From the NCBI GenBank assembly GCA_023055505.1, contig JALIRH010000018.1, positions 10,656,646-10,720,645 on the forward strand: 64,000 nt of DNA. Direction: 5' to 3'. Position 1 is the first letter of the stretch. Each line of letters opens with the position of its first letter. Below are positions 10,627 to 21,369 of the stretch, piece by piece. Below the pieces are notes generated by a model. The model was not told the origin of the DNA, did not search any database, and saw only the letters and a program-made list of their open reading frames with translations. The position numbers and the translations under genes are program-made. Source of the stretch: Callipepla californica brunnescens (Eukaryota; Chordata; Aves; Galliformes; Odontophoridae).

Positions 10627-13518
10627 CAAGTCTTTACTTGTAAGAGTATTAATACAGATACACGTCCAAGACCCAGACCTGGTCTTCGAGCACAACTAGC
10701 CATGGAGAGGGTGAGTACCTGGGAGAAGAGATTTTAAAAAGCATTATTTATCCCACTGCAGAGATTGGAGCATGATTTCTGTAGCTCTGAAAGGTAAACA
10801 GTCTCTTCTGTTATTAAAAGAGAAATAAAATATTTTTTTTAAACTGTGAACACAGCTACAGTACTTTAAACAATTACTTTTTTCAAGACACCCAACCTTT
10901 CTTAGTACTTCAAAAAATGTGAATATTAGTTTTAGTTCATATATCACTAGTACTTACAATATATATTGCAATTGTAACTCAGTAAAACTGACTGTTACGA
11001 AGTGATAACCATTTATTGAACTCATAAAATATGGCTTTGTGTTTGTGAGCTTATTATTCTTTGGAAAAATTCTTAGCTCATGAAAAGGAAGGATCTTCAA
11101 ATTCTTTACAAAGATATATTTTTACAAATAACTATAAAACCTAGAAACCTTTCAGGAGAAATATAACAATGAAATAAACCAACAAAATAGGGAAATAATT
11201 TCACATTAGTTGAAAACATATATAGTTGGGACTTACATTCCCCGACTGAAAACTGATATTTGGGAGAGATAGAAAAACTAGTGTTCTGGAGAGCAGAGCA
11301 TGCTGCTAAGTGTTTATGGCACCAGTGAAATAGGAAAATGTCTGGACATGCTATCTGCCAAATAACTGTTATTTATGAAGGAATAACTCCAAACATATCC
11401 CACTGCTTTGGAGCACAGAGTGATTCAGTAAATGAAGATAGACAATGACTCTGGTCTTGAGCTACTGTATTTAATTAAGAAGAGATCTTAGATAATTATT
11501 TCCTAATAAATTTAAAAAGAAAACGTGGGATGTATGAGTGTGTGTGTGTTGTTTTGTAAATATGAGCGTCACAGCATATCATTCGTCATATGCCCAGCTA
11601 GTATTTTTTAAATGGAAAACTACTGAATCTAGGAATAATAGAAGAAATAATAATGATGCTGGGAAAGCTGATGAAGAAAACAGTTTTTAATTTTTGTCCT
11701 GAATTGTATAAAATTGGGAATAAGTGTAAAAAGATAAACACATTAACGTGATAGATTCAGAAAGTCATTCACATTCAGTTACAGCAGTTAACTTCTGCTT
11801 CCTCAAATCACTTAGGTGAGTTTGATACCCAAGATTAATCACCACCTAAGCAGAGGTGGAAAATCAAGCATGGAGAGAGAGGGAGAAAGAATGAGAGAAG
11901 CAGCTTTGAATGTTCAGATGTAAATCCTGAATCTTTTTCTTCCTTGGAGAAAGAAAATATATATATAGATTCCTCTGGAAACATATTTCCATCTAATGAT
12001 GTATTTCCTCCATAGCCAAAAAGAACATCCTCCCTCTGTGAGCTAACGATATCGGTAGCATCCAGAGCTCTTAGAATCCTGAGACTTCATCAAGCAGTCA
12101 GCAGTGACAACCCTCTTAGTCAGTCCATGGTACAGTGTCTAAGATATCCCAGTGTTCCTGTGTTTTTGAATTCATGGTAATTTCTAAATTGAGAAATTTA
12201 GAAATGTTAATGAGAATTTGTCTTTTGAAATGAAAATTATATTTGTATCATGTGTAGGAATGGGCATTACTTTGTTTGACAGATAACCTCTGTGTAAAAG
12301 GGAGAAGCCTGGTTACATCAAGCTCAGTACTTGCCCATTAATGTGTTTCACCCAATCTTCACATAACATGTGATATTTTGTCTCTTTCTTACTAAGTTTA
12401 TCACACATTCCCTTTGTGTATAGGGAGGAAAAAAATTACAATTCTAGAGAATGTAATTATTCACTCTTTTCAGGCTTATTTATTATGAATATTAGAATAT
12501 ACAGCATTTATTGCTTTCTAATGAAATGTCCATGTTCTTTCACCTAGACTATTGGTAATTAAAAATGATTTCAGGCCATGCCCAGTTTAAAAATTAATTG
12601 AAAAGAAATTAGTCCCACAAGGATATAACTGTGAGTTGTAATCTTGACTGACAGTGGGATGAAATGTTGTGGGTTTAATCACATCACTTTTATATATGTA
12701 AAACTTTTCAATTTACCACAAGCATATGTGAATTCAAATTGGTCTTGGCATATATCTGTTAATCTGAGTAATGCAGGAGTGCCATAGGAAAGAAAGAATA
12801 ATTCAGGAATTACTTTGACGTACTTGTCACTATTATTTCATCACAAATGTAACAGCTAATCTAAGAAAACCCTGAAAAAATATCTCTCACATTTTATAGT
12901 GAAACAGTATTAGTAGTATTTTGGTTATCTGAGAAGTTACAGCACTGAATCTCTGATATATGGTACATGCAGAGTACATGCAATGGTACAGAAAAGGAGA
13001 TTGAACAGTAAAAGACAATACACAAAGAAAAAAAAAATTTCCAATGTGCTTCCTATTTTTTTCTTTAAAGATTCTTTAAATGCTCTTCTTGACAAACTCC
13101 TCAAGTCAGTAGGGATGACCGTGGGCCTTTCTGAACCATCAGATTCCCTGTGGTAACCTAGTCTCGGATGTTTAGAAAATGCAGAAAAAGATAAGGTTGA
13201 GACTTGAGGTGTAAGTTAGTATTTCAACATGAATAGGTTCTTTATTTCCAAAACAATTTAAAGGTTTGAATCCATTTGAAACCCACTGGGTACAATATAT
13301 ACAAAGAATTTCTCTCATGCATGTCTCTTAAAGCCTCAGCAGCCTGCAAATCACCATCAATATGACAATAACTTACTTCTTAAACAGGAGTGAAATGGAA
13401 CTTCTTCAAATACAAAACCCTCCCTCCACTCACAAATGGTTCAGAAGAGTATTTTACTATTTACTATTGCTAAAGGAGAGTTTTATATCCCATTGACATT
13501 TTGGACCTCTAAATTGAT
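10627..13518. other. Unique AT-rich DNA, no gene seen
   Basis: No exon or repeat family was recognised. The only structured items are a short TG run near 11537 and a perfect hairpin at 12180-12205. Frames are short and unremarkable. Confidence 0.55.
12180..12205. repeat. Perfect 11-bp inverted repeat with 4-base loop
   Basis: The arms ATTTCTAAATT (12180-12190) and AATTTAGAAAT (12195-12205) are exact reverse complements, separated by GAGA. The stem is AT-rich. No neighbouring gene gives it a role, and AT-rich DNA produces some such hairpins by chance. Confidence 0.85.
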
Positions 13519-14171
13519 AGTGTCTCATCTGGGGCTGTTAATGTTTAAAACCCTCATTAATGACATAGACAGTGGGACTGAGTGCACCTCCAACAAGATT
13601 GTGGATGACACCAAGGTGCTGTGGAAAGAAGGGATGCCATCTAGAGGAATCTGGGACAGACTTGAGAAGGGGACCCATATGCCTCTCATGATATTCAACA
13701 AGGACATGTGGAAGATTCTGCACCTGGGCCAGGCAGTTTCAATCAGTACATATCAGAGGATGAGTGTAATGAGAGCAACCCTTCAGAGAAGAACTTGGGA
13801 GTACTGGTGAATGAAAAATTGGAAGTGAGCCAGACATGCATGCATTCAGCCAATTGTATCCTACTTCGCATCACAAGGATAGCTAGCCAGATGAGGGTGG
13901 TAATTTTCCCTTTCTACCATATCCTTATGAAGCTCTGCTGGGCCCCCATCAAAAGAGAGATGTGGAGCTGTTGTAGAGGGTCCAGTGAAGAGCCACTAGG
14001 ATGATGAAAGCATTGGAATATTGGTCCTATGAAGGGAAGCTGAGAGAGTTGGGGTTGTATAGTCTAGAGCAAAAAAACTCCGGGGGTTTGTTTTTTGTGA
14101 TCTCCTAATACTTACAGAAGACTTAAAACAAATAAAGGAAGAGACTCTTTTCCAGGGTATGTAGTGATATG
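13519..14171 (+). mobile_element. CR1 LINE, ORF2 and 3' part (left segment)
   Basis: The plus strand follows CR1 from the reverse transcriptase region (cattaatgacatagacagtg, the 'INDIDSG' motif visible as LINDIDSGTECTSNKIVDDTK in the frame at 13436-13810) through the distal ORF2 and into the 3' region (cagagactct-like end near 14140). A second frame at 13708-14004 carries EKNLGVLVNEKLEVSQ, the conserved segment downstream of the reverse transcriptase. The shift between the two frames and in-frame stops show it is dead. The element is interrupted at about 14171 and resumes at about 14532. Confidence 0.85.
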
Positions 14172-14531
14172 TTGTTCTTCTCACAAAGAAGCAAAATTGC
14201 TTCTGGAAGACTGTCAGTGATATCAGACAAAGTACTTGCAGGTAGGCCAATAGTCATATATCGAAAGATGAGTAGAACTCACCCACTTCACACTGGTGAA
14301 GGGGGCATCTCTGACAATACATCACTCCTCTCCAACAAGCATCCTAGGCCTAAGAGATGGTCTCTCTTCCATGTCTCGCCTTTTTATAAGCCCTGAGTCC
14401 ACTCCTTCTTGTAATGTGGAGAGCATAGATGCAAACAATTTGTCTGTGCTCTCTGGGTCTGCCACATCCCAGCACCAGGTGCTCAATCACCAGTTCAAGC
14501 TATTACCTAACAGTTCACCTACATAGGTCAA
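14172..14531 (-). mobile_element. LTR-like insert inside a CR1 (family unknown)
   Basis: CR1 sequence stops at about 14171 and resumes at about 14532, leaving roughly 360 bases that are not CR1. On the minus strand the insert holds a good TATA box (TATAAA, 14388-14383) roughly in its middle third. A minus-strand TGTTAGG begins at 14513, a plausible LTR start. No clear polyadenylation signal or target-site duplication could be fixed, and I do not recognise the family. A solo LTR of a small endogenous retrovirus is the best guess; a different non-autonomous element is possible. The existence of an insert is much surer than its class. Confidence 0.4.
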
Positions 14532-14790
14532 CGGGTTTAAAAATGAAATTTTTAAAATAAAAATTATGTTAGATACTGGGAATAAATTTTTTAAAATAAC
14601 AATTAAATGCTGGAACAAGCTGACCAGAGAAAATGTGGATGCTCCATCCTTGAAAATGTCAGTCTGGATGGGTCTTTGAGCAATCTGTCCTAGCGGGCAG
14701 TGTAACTTCCCATGTCAGGAGGGTTAAACTAGTTCATCTTTAAAGGTCCCATTCAACTCAAACAACTCTATGATTCCATTCTGTGATTTA
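14532..14790 (+). mobile_element. CR1 LINE 3' end (right segment)
   Basis: This continues the CR1 that begins at 13519. It resumes at gttt-aaa, passes through aatgctggaacaagctgacc and ctccatccttgaaaatgtca, and ends with the CR1 terminal repeats (ctatgattccattctgtgat). The degree of decay matches the left segment. Confidence 0.85.
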
Positions 14791-17700
14791 TGATTTTGAG
14801 AAAGAGGAGAATGAAATATGCATCACAGTGGTTTCTTTTTCTTACCTTTTAAAGTTGAGGACATAAAGGAGAAGAAAATCAGAAACTCCTTAGAAGTACT
14901 AGTGGACTACTTGGGCTCTCTTTTAAGATTTTGTCCTAGTGTTTTCCTTTGCTGTCATCTTCCTTCCTTGATATAACTTCATTAAAATATCTCCAGCCCA
15001 GGCTTGAGGCTGTTTTAAAGATACTCCACATGCCTGAGGGAGTTCAGATTTAACTTTAAACAATTGCAGCAAAGAGGCAGGCTTCAAAAAGCACTTCTCC
15101 TGATTCATCTAGAAGTATAATTAGAGCCTTCCTTTAGGGATGCTGATAAAACTGATGAAAAGTGTTTCTTATTTCAACTTTTAGAATATACAGAATGAGA
15201 ATCTAGAAATACAAGGCTGATTGAAGATGACGTTAAAGATGTATTACACAGCTAGGTACTTTACAGTAGGACATTTGCATTCTGGCTGGGAGCCATCTGT
15301 CAATAGACAGAGAGTGTTCTATAGGCAAAGTTAACACACACAAAGCAGAAAGGGTCATATTTCCACAGGCTGTTTATGTTTGAGTTTATAAAGCATTTAT
15401 CAATATTTTATTATGTTCTTTTAAAAATGGTATGATTATTTTCTCTAATCTAACGTTCAAAGGCAATATTAGATAGCAGTAATAGTTTGAAGTATTCTGA
15501 GAGGTCTGAATGTCACTATATAGTCAAGCACTTCACAGGTACAGGGTATCCATGCCTGCTGAACAAGGACAATGTAACAATGGCAGTCATTCACAAATGG
15601 AACAAATTGAACAAATCGAAGAAGGGGGATATGTTTTCTAATAGCTCACATTTGAAATAGTTTCCAGTTGTTAGACAAAAGGGAAAAAGAACTGGAGAAT
15701 GTTACCCTGGTGAAAACCTACGGCTAATCCAATTCCTGTAAAATTCTTAAATCTTCACATTTCACTGCAGAATCGCACAGTAATTAGGAGTGCACACATA
15801 TTTTTCCAGTGTCTGTTATAGCTATATCTCTCTTTTGTATTTTGTAGCTTCAGTGAATGTGTTTCTCTTTACAACTAACATGAAAAGCTAAATACACATA
15901 CACTGTCTAACACATCAGTTCAGTTGAAAAAACTTGTCACATTTCAGTGACTTCGTTTCCTTAGTGCATATGACTGTCTTTGGAGTGGTAATTAATGGTC
16001 CATAGGTAAAAGCATTTGTGTTTTATACTTTAAAGTGTTCAATCTAAACTAAGATATGAAATAACTGACATTTAGCATGTCAGTCACAGAGAATATGAGG
16101 GTTTAGTTATATGGATTTCTGAAGAGATGGAAAAGTTGTGACTGCAGGTATTTTACCTGCATCATTCTGTAAGTAGTCTGGGGATTTGATCCAACAGATT
16201 ATGACTTGTTTGGTTTCTCTTTGGCTGCAGAAGCCACCTTTCTTTTCAATGTAGAACAGAACACAAAGTAAGGCTGATGCATGCCCAGGTCATGCCTCAG
16301 TACAGGGTAAACGAAGTTTGTTCTAGACTACAGCCAAAAACTCAAAAGCACCTCCATTCCTGCTGGTGTAGGCGTAGTCATGGAGAATGAAAAGCATCTT
16401 TGTTACTTCTGACACATTTGGCAGAGAGCAGTGAATGTGGCTGAATTCTTCTTCCCCCACCACAGACAAATTTCCTGTGAAGTGGGATTGGACAAATGCT
16501 GCAGTCAGTGACTAAGGCAAGAACAGACAAATTCATAGTTCAGTAAGCATGTAAAAACCAGAAAGCGGACAATGAGCCACCCCTTGTACCTCAGTTGAAA
16601 TATAAATGTATTAAATTAGAAATTTCAAGACTCTTAAAGGGAGAAGGATGCCATTGAAGGCACTATAGAGTTGTAATGTCTTGATTTAAACGTTTTCTAT
16701 CTTGATCTTAGTATGTCAGAGGCAAGACTGCTCTTAATAGGCAAGAAAAGTTAAAGATATAAAGACAGGTAACTAGATTATATGTATTTTTAAAAGAGAT
16801 GAGAAAATCCACAGCTATCAAGATCTTTATACTTCTGAAATATTTTTGTAGTATGTTATATGTTTTGATTTTATTTTTTTTTTTTGTTTTTGTTTGTTTG
16901 TTCCTTTTTAAATGAGTATCTGAAGTTCAAATTCAAGTGACATTAAGAAAGCACCTAATAGGTAACTACACTTTATGATGAGGACAAACATGGACTATCA
17001 CAAATGTAAAAATTGCATCACATTACTTTGATGCTGTGAGACCCATGACAGCATATATTCTTCCATTTAAATAACATTTTCTTCTCTTCATCCCCTTCAT
17101 GCCCTAACTTTCAGCTTACATGTATTATTAGTAAGACAAAACTGCTTCTGAGCTAGAATTGCCCTTAAGTATGGTATACACATATACTGCTCCTTGCTAT
17201 CCACAGATAGCAATCGTATCACAAAACCAGTTACAAAAATGTTGATGGGAAGGGACCTGCAGGATCTTCTCCAGAAATTCATGGAAATATGGCTGTTGGC
17301 AGCAGTTTCGGGTCAGGCAACATTTTACCTTGATGCATGTTTGTAAACTTCCAGGAAAGGAATTTTTACATCTTGCTGGGGCTCAAGGTCTAGAAAGGTA
17401 AGGATGAGGGCTTAGATTTTGGGTTACCTATCCAAATCACTAAGCCATTTCCTCTAGCTATAAAACAGTGTCCCTGTGGATGCAGAGATTCAGCACCTTC
17501 TGAAAATGCTGGTGATAAAACACGATACAAAACACATTTGCATTTTTTTTAGCAAGGCTTGCCCCATAGCAACTTCTGACATCACTCAATTCTGCTGAGA
17601 GGATTTTGAAGAAGCTTTCATGAAATATTAGCTTGGTCCTCAACTGTAAGAAGTATTGAATATAAATTATTTATATTGATAGTGCAAAAACAACTTTCAG

Positions 17701-18811
17701 TCAAATTACTTGCATTCATTCACTTGATAGATGTTTGCAACATCCCTGGAATGAGGACTGATTTTTTGCCAGGACAAACAGCAATGAACTGAGTTAGTCC
17801 TTATAACTTTTTCTCAGTTGTAGGCTAGACATGCATGTTTTAAATGAAATATTCATCTGTGTTGACATAAGCTTCCCAAGGGGACAGGTGTACTAGGTTT
17901 AGGGTTATATTTACTCACATGGAAGGCATTCAACAGGCACAGCAGATGAAAGAATCTGGATGAAAGAACATGCCTCCATTAGAAATAAGAAGACTTGTAC
18001 CTGAGTTTAAAGGTTTCTTTTAGTTTCAGCCCAAAATTCATTTGAATGTGAGGGTTGTTTCAGTCAGCTTTTAAAAGGAAAGAGAAGGGAGTAGAATGAA
18101 CATAATAATTATTTCATTCTAATGATTTTCCTATTTACATTTTCAAAAGAGAGATTTTAAAATTTACGTAGGAATAAATACATAATAAGAGAAAGTTCAG
18201 GGAAAACAATCCAAACTGTAATAGCCCTGTTGCATGAAATAAGAAATATCATTAATCATTTACTTCCAGTGTATGTTTTAGTCTCATAATCATAGATCAT
18301 TCTCAAACACTCCACATTTTTACATGCTAAAAGTATATTTAGAAATTTCCCCTCGTGGTTTTGGAATAGTGTAATGAGGCTGTGGAAAATCCTCACATGC
18401 TTACAGTACATAGCATTTAGTACTGTCTAAGCAGGACATAAATACAATTAATAAATAGTGTACTGCGGATTTCAATTTGTTTGTTGCCTGAAATATTATT
18501 GAAACAATTTTTAGAAGTCCTGGTTCAAGTGAAGAAAAAAGCTGAAACAATATGCTCAGCGTTTGCCTCATTTGAAGTGGAGCTACAAAACCTCTTACTG
18601 TTATGTCCAAAGGCAGGTCAAGGAAGGTCTCGTAGGAGTCTGAAACTGTTTGGCAGTTCAAGCACTTGATTAGAATAAAAGAAGGTAAATGCTTAACAGC
18701 AGGTGAAAGAGATCAGGTGTGCAATTTCCAAGTATGGATACCACATTATCTGGATAATTTGGAAAACATTTGCTGTTTGGAGAAATATGCATTGCAAACA
18801 GATTTGCAGAG
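14791..18811. other. Unique AT-rich DNA, no gene seen
   Basis: About 4 kb without a recognisable exon, RNA gene or transposon. A T-rich low-complexity run (T with G interruptions) lies at 16869-16902. Frames on both strands are at or below 62 to 86 codons and have no motif; the pair at 18401-18669 overlap on opposite strands and look like chance. Confidence 0.55.
16869..16902 (+). repeat. T-rich low-complexity run
   Basis: A poly(T) run that grades into TTTG repeats. Confidence 0.85.
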
Positions 18812-18876
18812 GAATCATTGAATCATAGAATCATTTAGGTTGGGAAAGACCCTAAGGTCTATCAAGCCATCATCAC
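18812..18876 (-). mobile_element. CR1 LINE 3' terminus (outermost part of nest)
   Basis: The segment starts with the reverse complement of the CR1 terminal repeat (cattgaatcatagaatcatt) followed by 'taggttgggaaagaccctaag'. It is cut off near 18876 by the ERVK-type LTR and its leader. The same CR1 resumes at 19494. Confidence 0.8.
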
Positions 18877-18923
18877 TACAGATGGAAATCTGCTGTGTGG
18901 AGCCCCACGTTGGGCGCCAAAAA
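18877..18923 (-). promoter_or_regulatory. ERVK-type leader with lysine-tRNA primer binding site
   Basis: Read on the minus strand, bases 18919-18902 are an 18-base match to the lysine-tRNA primer site used by betaretrovirus-like (ERVK) elements (it begins TGGCGCCC and continues AACGTGGGGC). It lies four T residues after the CA that ends the LTR, which is the expected position. Only about 25 further bases of leader remain before CR1 sequence returns, so gag, pol and env are all absent. This site fixes both the orientation and the class of the neighbouring LTR. Confidence 0.75.
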
Positions 18924-19493
18924 TGTCAACGGTTTACCGGGCTGGATTGGCCCGGTTCCTTGACGATTGGTGCAGGGGACCCACAGACCCACGCCCCAGG
19001 AAAAGGGGAAGGGAAAAGGGAAAAGGGAGATGGGCCCAGAAACAAAATAGCGGCAACGATCTGAGGAGGAAAGCTAATTTACTAAATAAGATATCAGAAA
19101 GCAAAATAACACAATATAATACAATATAATTGGAATTGAGGCTAATAAATCAAATAAGATGAGCAAGAGAGAGAGTGTCTGATAAACCGAAGGCCTTACG
19201 CTAACGCTGAAGGCGATACGGCAGCGATCACCCACTGCTGAGTCGATCCCAAAGGAAAGAGAGCGTCCCATGACCGCTGAGGGTTTTTACCTGTTCCCTC
19301 TGAGCGGAAAACACGTAAAAATACAAAGCATTGCAAAGTCCTCTGGGGAATGTAGTGCTTCTTCTCTTCTGAGACAGGTATACCTGGAATTATCAATGAT
19401 CTATGGAGCTGGAGTATTAGCTCTTTGACTCTTAATGCAATACATGATGTTATGATGTGGAATACCAGTACCAAAAATCATAAAATCATGACA
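18924..19493 (-). mobile_element. ERVK-type long terminal repeat (5' LTR remnant)
   Basis: A 570-bp block with exact terminal inverted repeats: it begins TGTCA and ends TGACA on the plus strand. It is followed at the correct side by the lysine-tRNA primer site. It is less AT-rich than its surroundings and carries several CpG sites (near 19195-19270), which suggests a fairly recent arrival compared with the CR1 it split. Minus-strand orientation is set by the primer site. It is inserted in an older minus-strand CR1. No matching second LTR and no clean target duplication are visible, so this is not a normal solo LTR. It looks like a 5' LTR plus a short leader left after the rest of the provirus was lost. 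Short frames inside it have no meaning. Confidence 0.75.
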
Positions 19494-20172
19494 GCCCTCT
19501 AAACTGTGTCTCTCAAAGCCACATCTACCTTTTAATTCATTACCTCCAGGGATGGTGATTCCATCACTTCATTGCGCAGCTTGTTCTGATGATTCACAAC
19601 CTCCTGTGTGAAGAATTTTTTCCTAATATCCAACCTGAATCTCCTCTTGGACAACTTCAGTCCATTACCTCTCTTTCTATCACTAATTACCTGGAAAAAG
19701 AGGTCAATAACCACCTCACTAAATCTCCCTTTCAGCTAGTTGCAGAGAGCAATAAGACATCTTCTGAGCCTCCTCTTCTCCACATTTAGCAATCTTGGAT
19801 TCCTCGACTGCTCCTGAAAAGTCTTATGCTCTATATTCTTCACCAGCTTCATTAGATTTTTTTGGACATGCTCTAGTGTCTCAATATCTGTCTTGTAGTG
19901 AGGGGCCCAAAGTTGAACAAAGGTGTGGCCTTAGCAGCACCAAGTAAAAGAGGACAATCACTTTCCCCTTCCTTCTGGCTACCTTATTTCTGGTACAAGC
20001 CAGGATGCCATTGGCCTTCTTGGACACCTAGGCACACAGCTGGCTCATGTTCAGCTCCATGTCAACTAACATCCCCACATCCTTTTCCTCCATGCAGCTT
20101 TCCAGCCACTCTGCCCCCCTGATGGGGCTGTTGAGACTGAAATGCATGACACTTGATAGTGTTCTGAGCTCA
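19494..20172 (-). mobile_element. CR1 LINE, 3' region into ORF2 (middle part of nest)
   Basis: This continues the CR1 cut at 18876. It has the typical phrases in reverse complement: ctccagggatggtgattcca, aatttttt-cctaatatccaac, cacatttagcaatc, ggatgccattggccttcttg, and catgttcagctccatgtcaa. These run from the 3' region back into the distal ORF2. It ends near 20172, where a plus-strand CR1 was inserted. The subfamily differs in wording from the copies at 30 and 37 kb. Confidence 0.85.
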
Positions 20173-20604
20173 ATGGTACAAAAAGCAGATCTCCTGGGGT
20201 GAGTCCTGCAAGGACCACAAGATGATAAAAGGCCTGGAACATCTCCCCCTGTGAGGGAAGACTGAGTGACCTGGGACTGTTCAGCCTCGAAAAAAGAATA
20301 TTTGGAGGGGATCAAAGGAGCATGGCCAACCTCTTTTCAGCAGTCTGTGGGGACAGAACAAGAGGAAATCACCACAAACTTGAGCGTAGGAAGTTCTACA
20401 CCAATATGTGAAGGAACTTCTTTACAGTAAGGATGACAGAGAATGGAAACAGACAGTCCAAGAGGATTGTGGATTCTCCTTCTCTAGAGATATTCACTAA
20501 CCTGAATAGCCTATGGTAGCGAGCCTGATTTGAAGGGTGTTGTACTAGATCTCTAGAGGTCCCTTCCAACCCCTACAGTTCTGCAATTCTGTAATTCTGT
20601 AATC
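20173..20604 (+). mobile_element. CR1 LINE 3' end inserted in another CR1
   Basis: A 5'-truncated plus-strand CR1 of about 430 bp. It starts near ccacaagatgataaaaggcc, passes ggaaatcaccacaaacttga and gattctccttctctagagat, and ends with CCCCTACAGTTCTGCAATTCTGTAATTC, a tail of three decayed ATTCTGTG-type repeats. Sequence on both sides belongs to one minus-strand CR1, so this copy is the younger of the two. It appears to belong to the same subfamily as the copy at 26.3 kb. Confidence 0.85.
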
Positions 20605-20868
20605 TGGGTTTAACTCCATTCTCCACCACTTTCTGTGCATGGCCATCCAGCCAGCTTTTACCCACTGAAGATTATGTCTATCTAAACCGTGGGCTGCCAG
20701 CTTCTCCAGGAAAATACTGTAAGAGAGATCGTCAAAGATTTACTAAAATCTAAATAGGCTAAATTCTCAGACTTTCCCTCACCCAGTAGGTGAGTCATCT
20801 GGAGATATTGGAGAGGACTTTGGTCAGGCAGGACCTACTTTTCATGAACAGATGATGGCCAGATCTGA
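20605..20868 (-). mobile_element. CR1 LINE, ORF2 part (innermost part of nest)
   Basis: The minus-strand CR1 resumes here with the ORF2 reverse transcriptase region: ggtttaactccattctccac, ggccatccagccagctttta, gggctgccagcttctccagg and ttggtcaggcaggacctact, all in CR1 order on the reverse strand. It fades out near 20868. Together with 18812-18876 and 19494-20172 it makes one element of about 1 kb. Confidence 0.8.
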
Positions 20869-21022
20869 AATGAAATTCCGTTGATCTATTTGTGTTATAA
20901 ACTGTGTAAATTCCAGTTCTATTTACTTTGATCACACATATAAAATGAGAGGTGATTTCAAAAAATGAATTTGACATTTTCTAATCTCTCCTTCTCCTGA
21001 GACTAGCTGTGGAATTTTCTTT

Positions 21023-21369
21023 GGAATCACAGAATAGGGATGGGTTGGAAGAGACCTTAAACATCTATCAATCAATCTATATCAATTTTATATCAAGCTA
21101 TATAAATTCTAGCCCTCCTTCCACAAGAAAGAACACATTCAACTAGATCAAGTTGCCCAAAGCCCCGTTCAACTTGGACTTGAATACCTCCAGGAATGGG
21201 TATCCACAGCTACTCTCTGCAATCTCTTCCCGTGTCTCATTATGAAAAAATTCTTTTTTATATCTAATGCAAATCTATCCACTCTCAGTTTAAATCCTCT
21301 TCATGTTGTCCTATCACATATCCTTACAAAGAGTCTCTCTTCATTTTTCTTATAAGCTCTCTTTGTCTT
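21023..21369 (-). mobile_element. CR1 LINE 3' end
   Basis: It opens with the reverse-complement tail (aatcacagaatagggatggg) and continues through ccccgttcaacttggacttg, acctccaggaatgggtatcc, ttatatctaatgcaaatcta and ttgtcctatcacatatcc. A small AT expansion (caatcaatctatatcaattt) sits near the 3' end. The copy is old and 5'-truncated. Confidence 0.85.

Noticed and set aside
10744..10947. A 67-codon minus-strand frame downstream of the mariner
   Set aside because: Length and composition are those of chance frames in AT-rich DNA.
13436..14004. Frames of 124 and 98 codons as a possible gene
   Set aside because: Both carry CR1 ORF2 signatures and are parts of a broken CR1.
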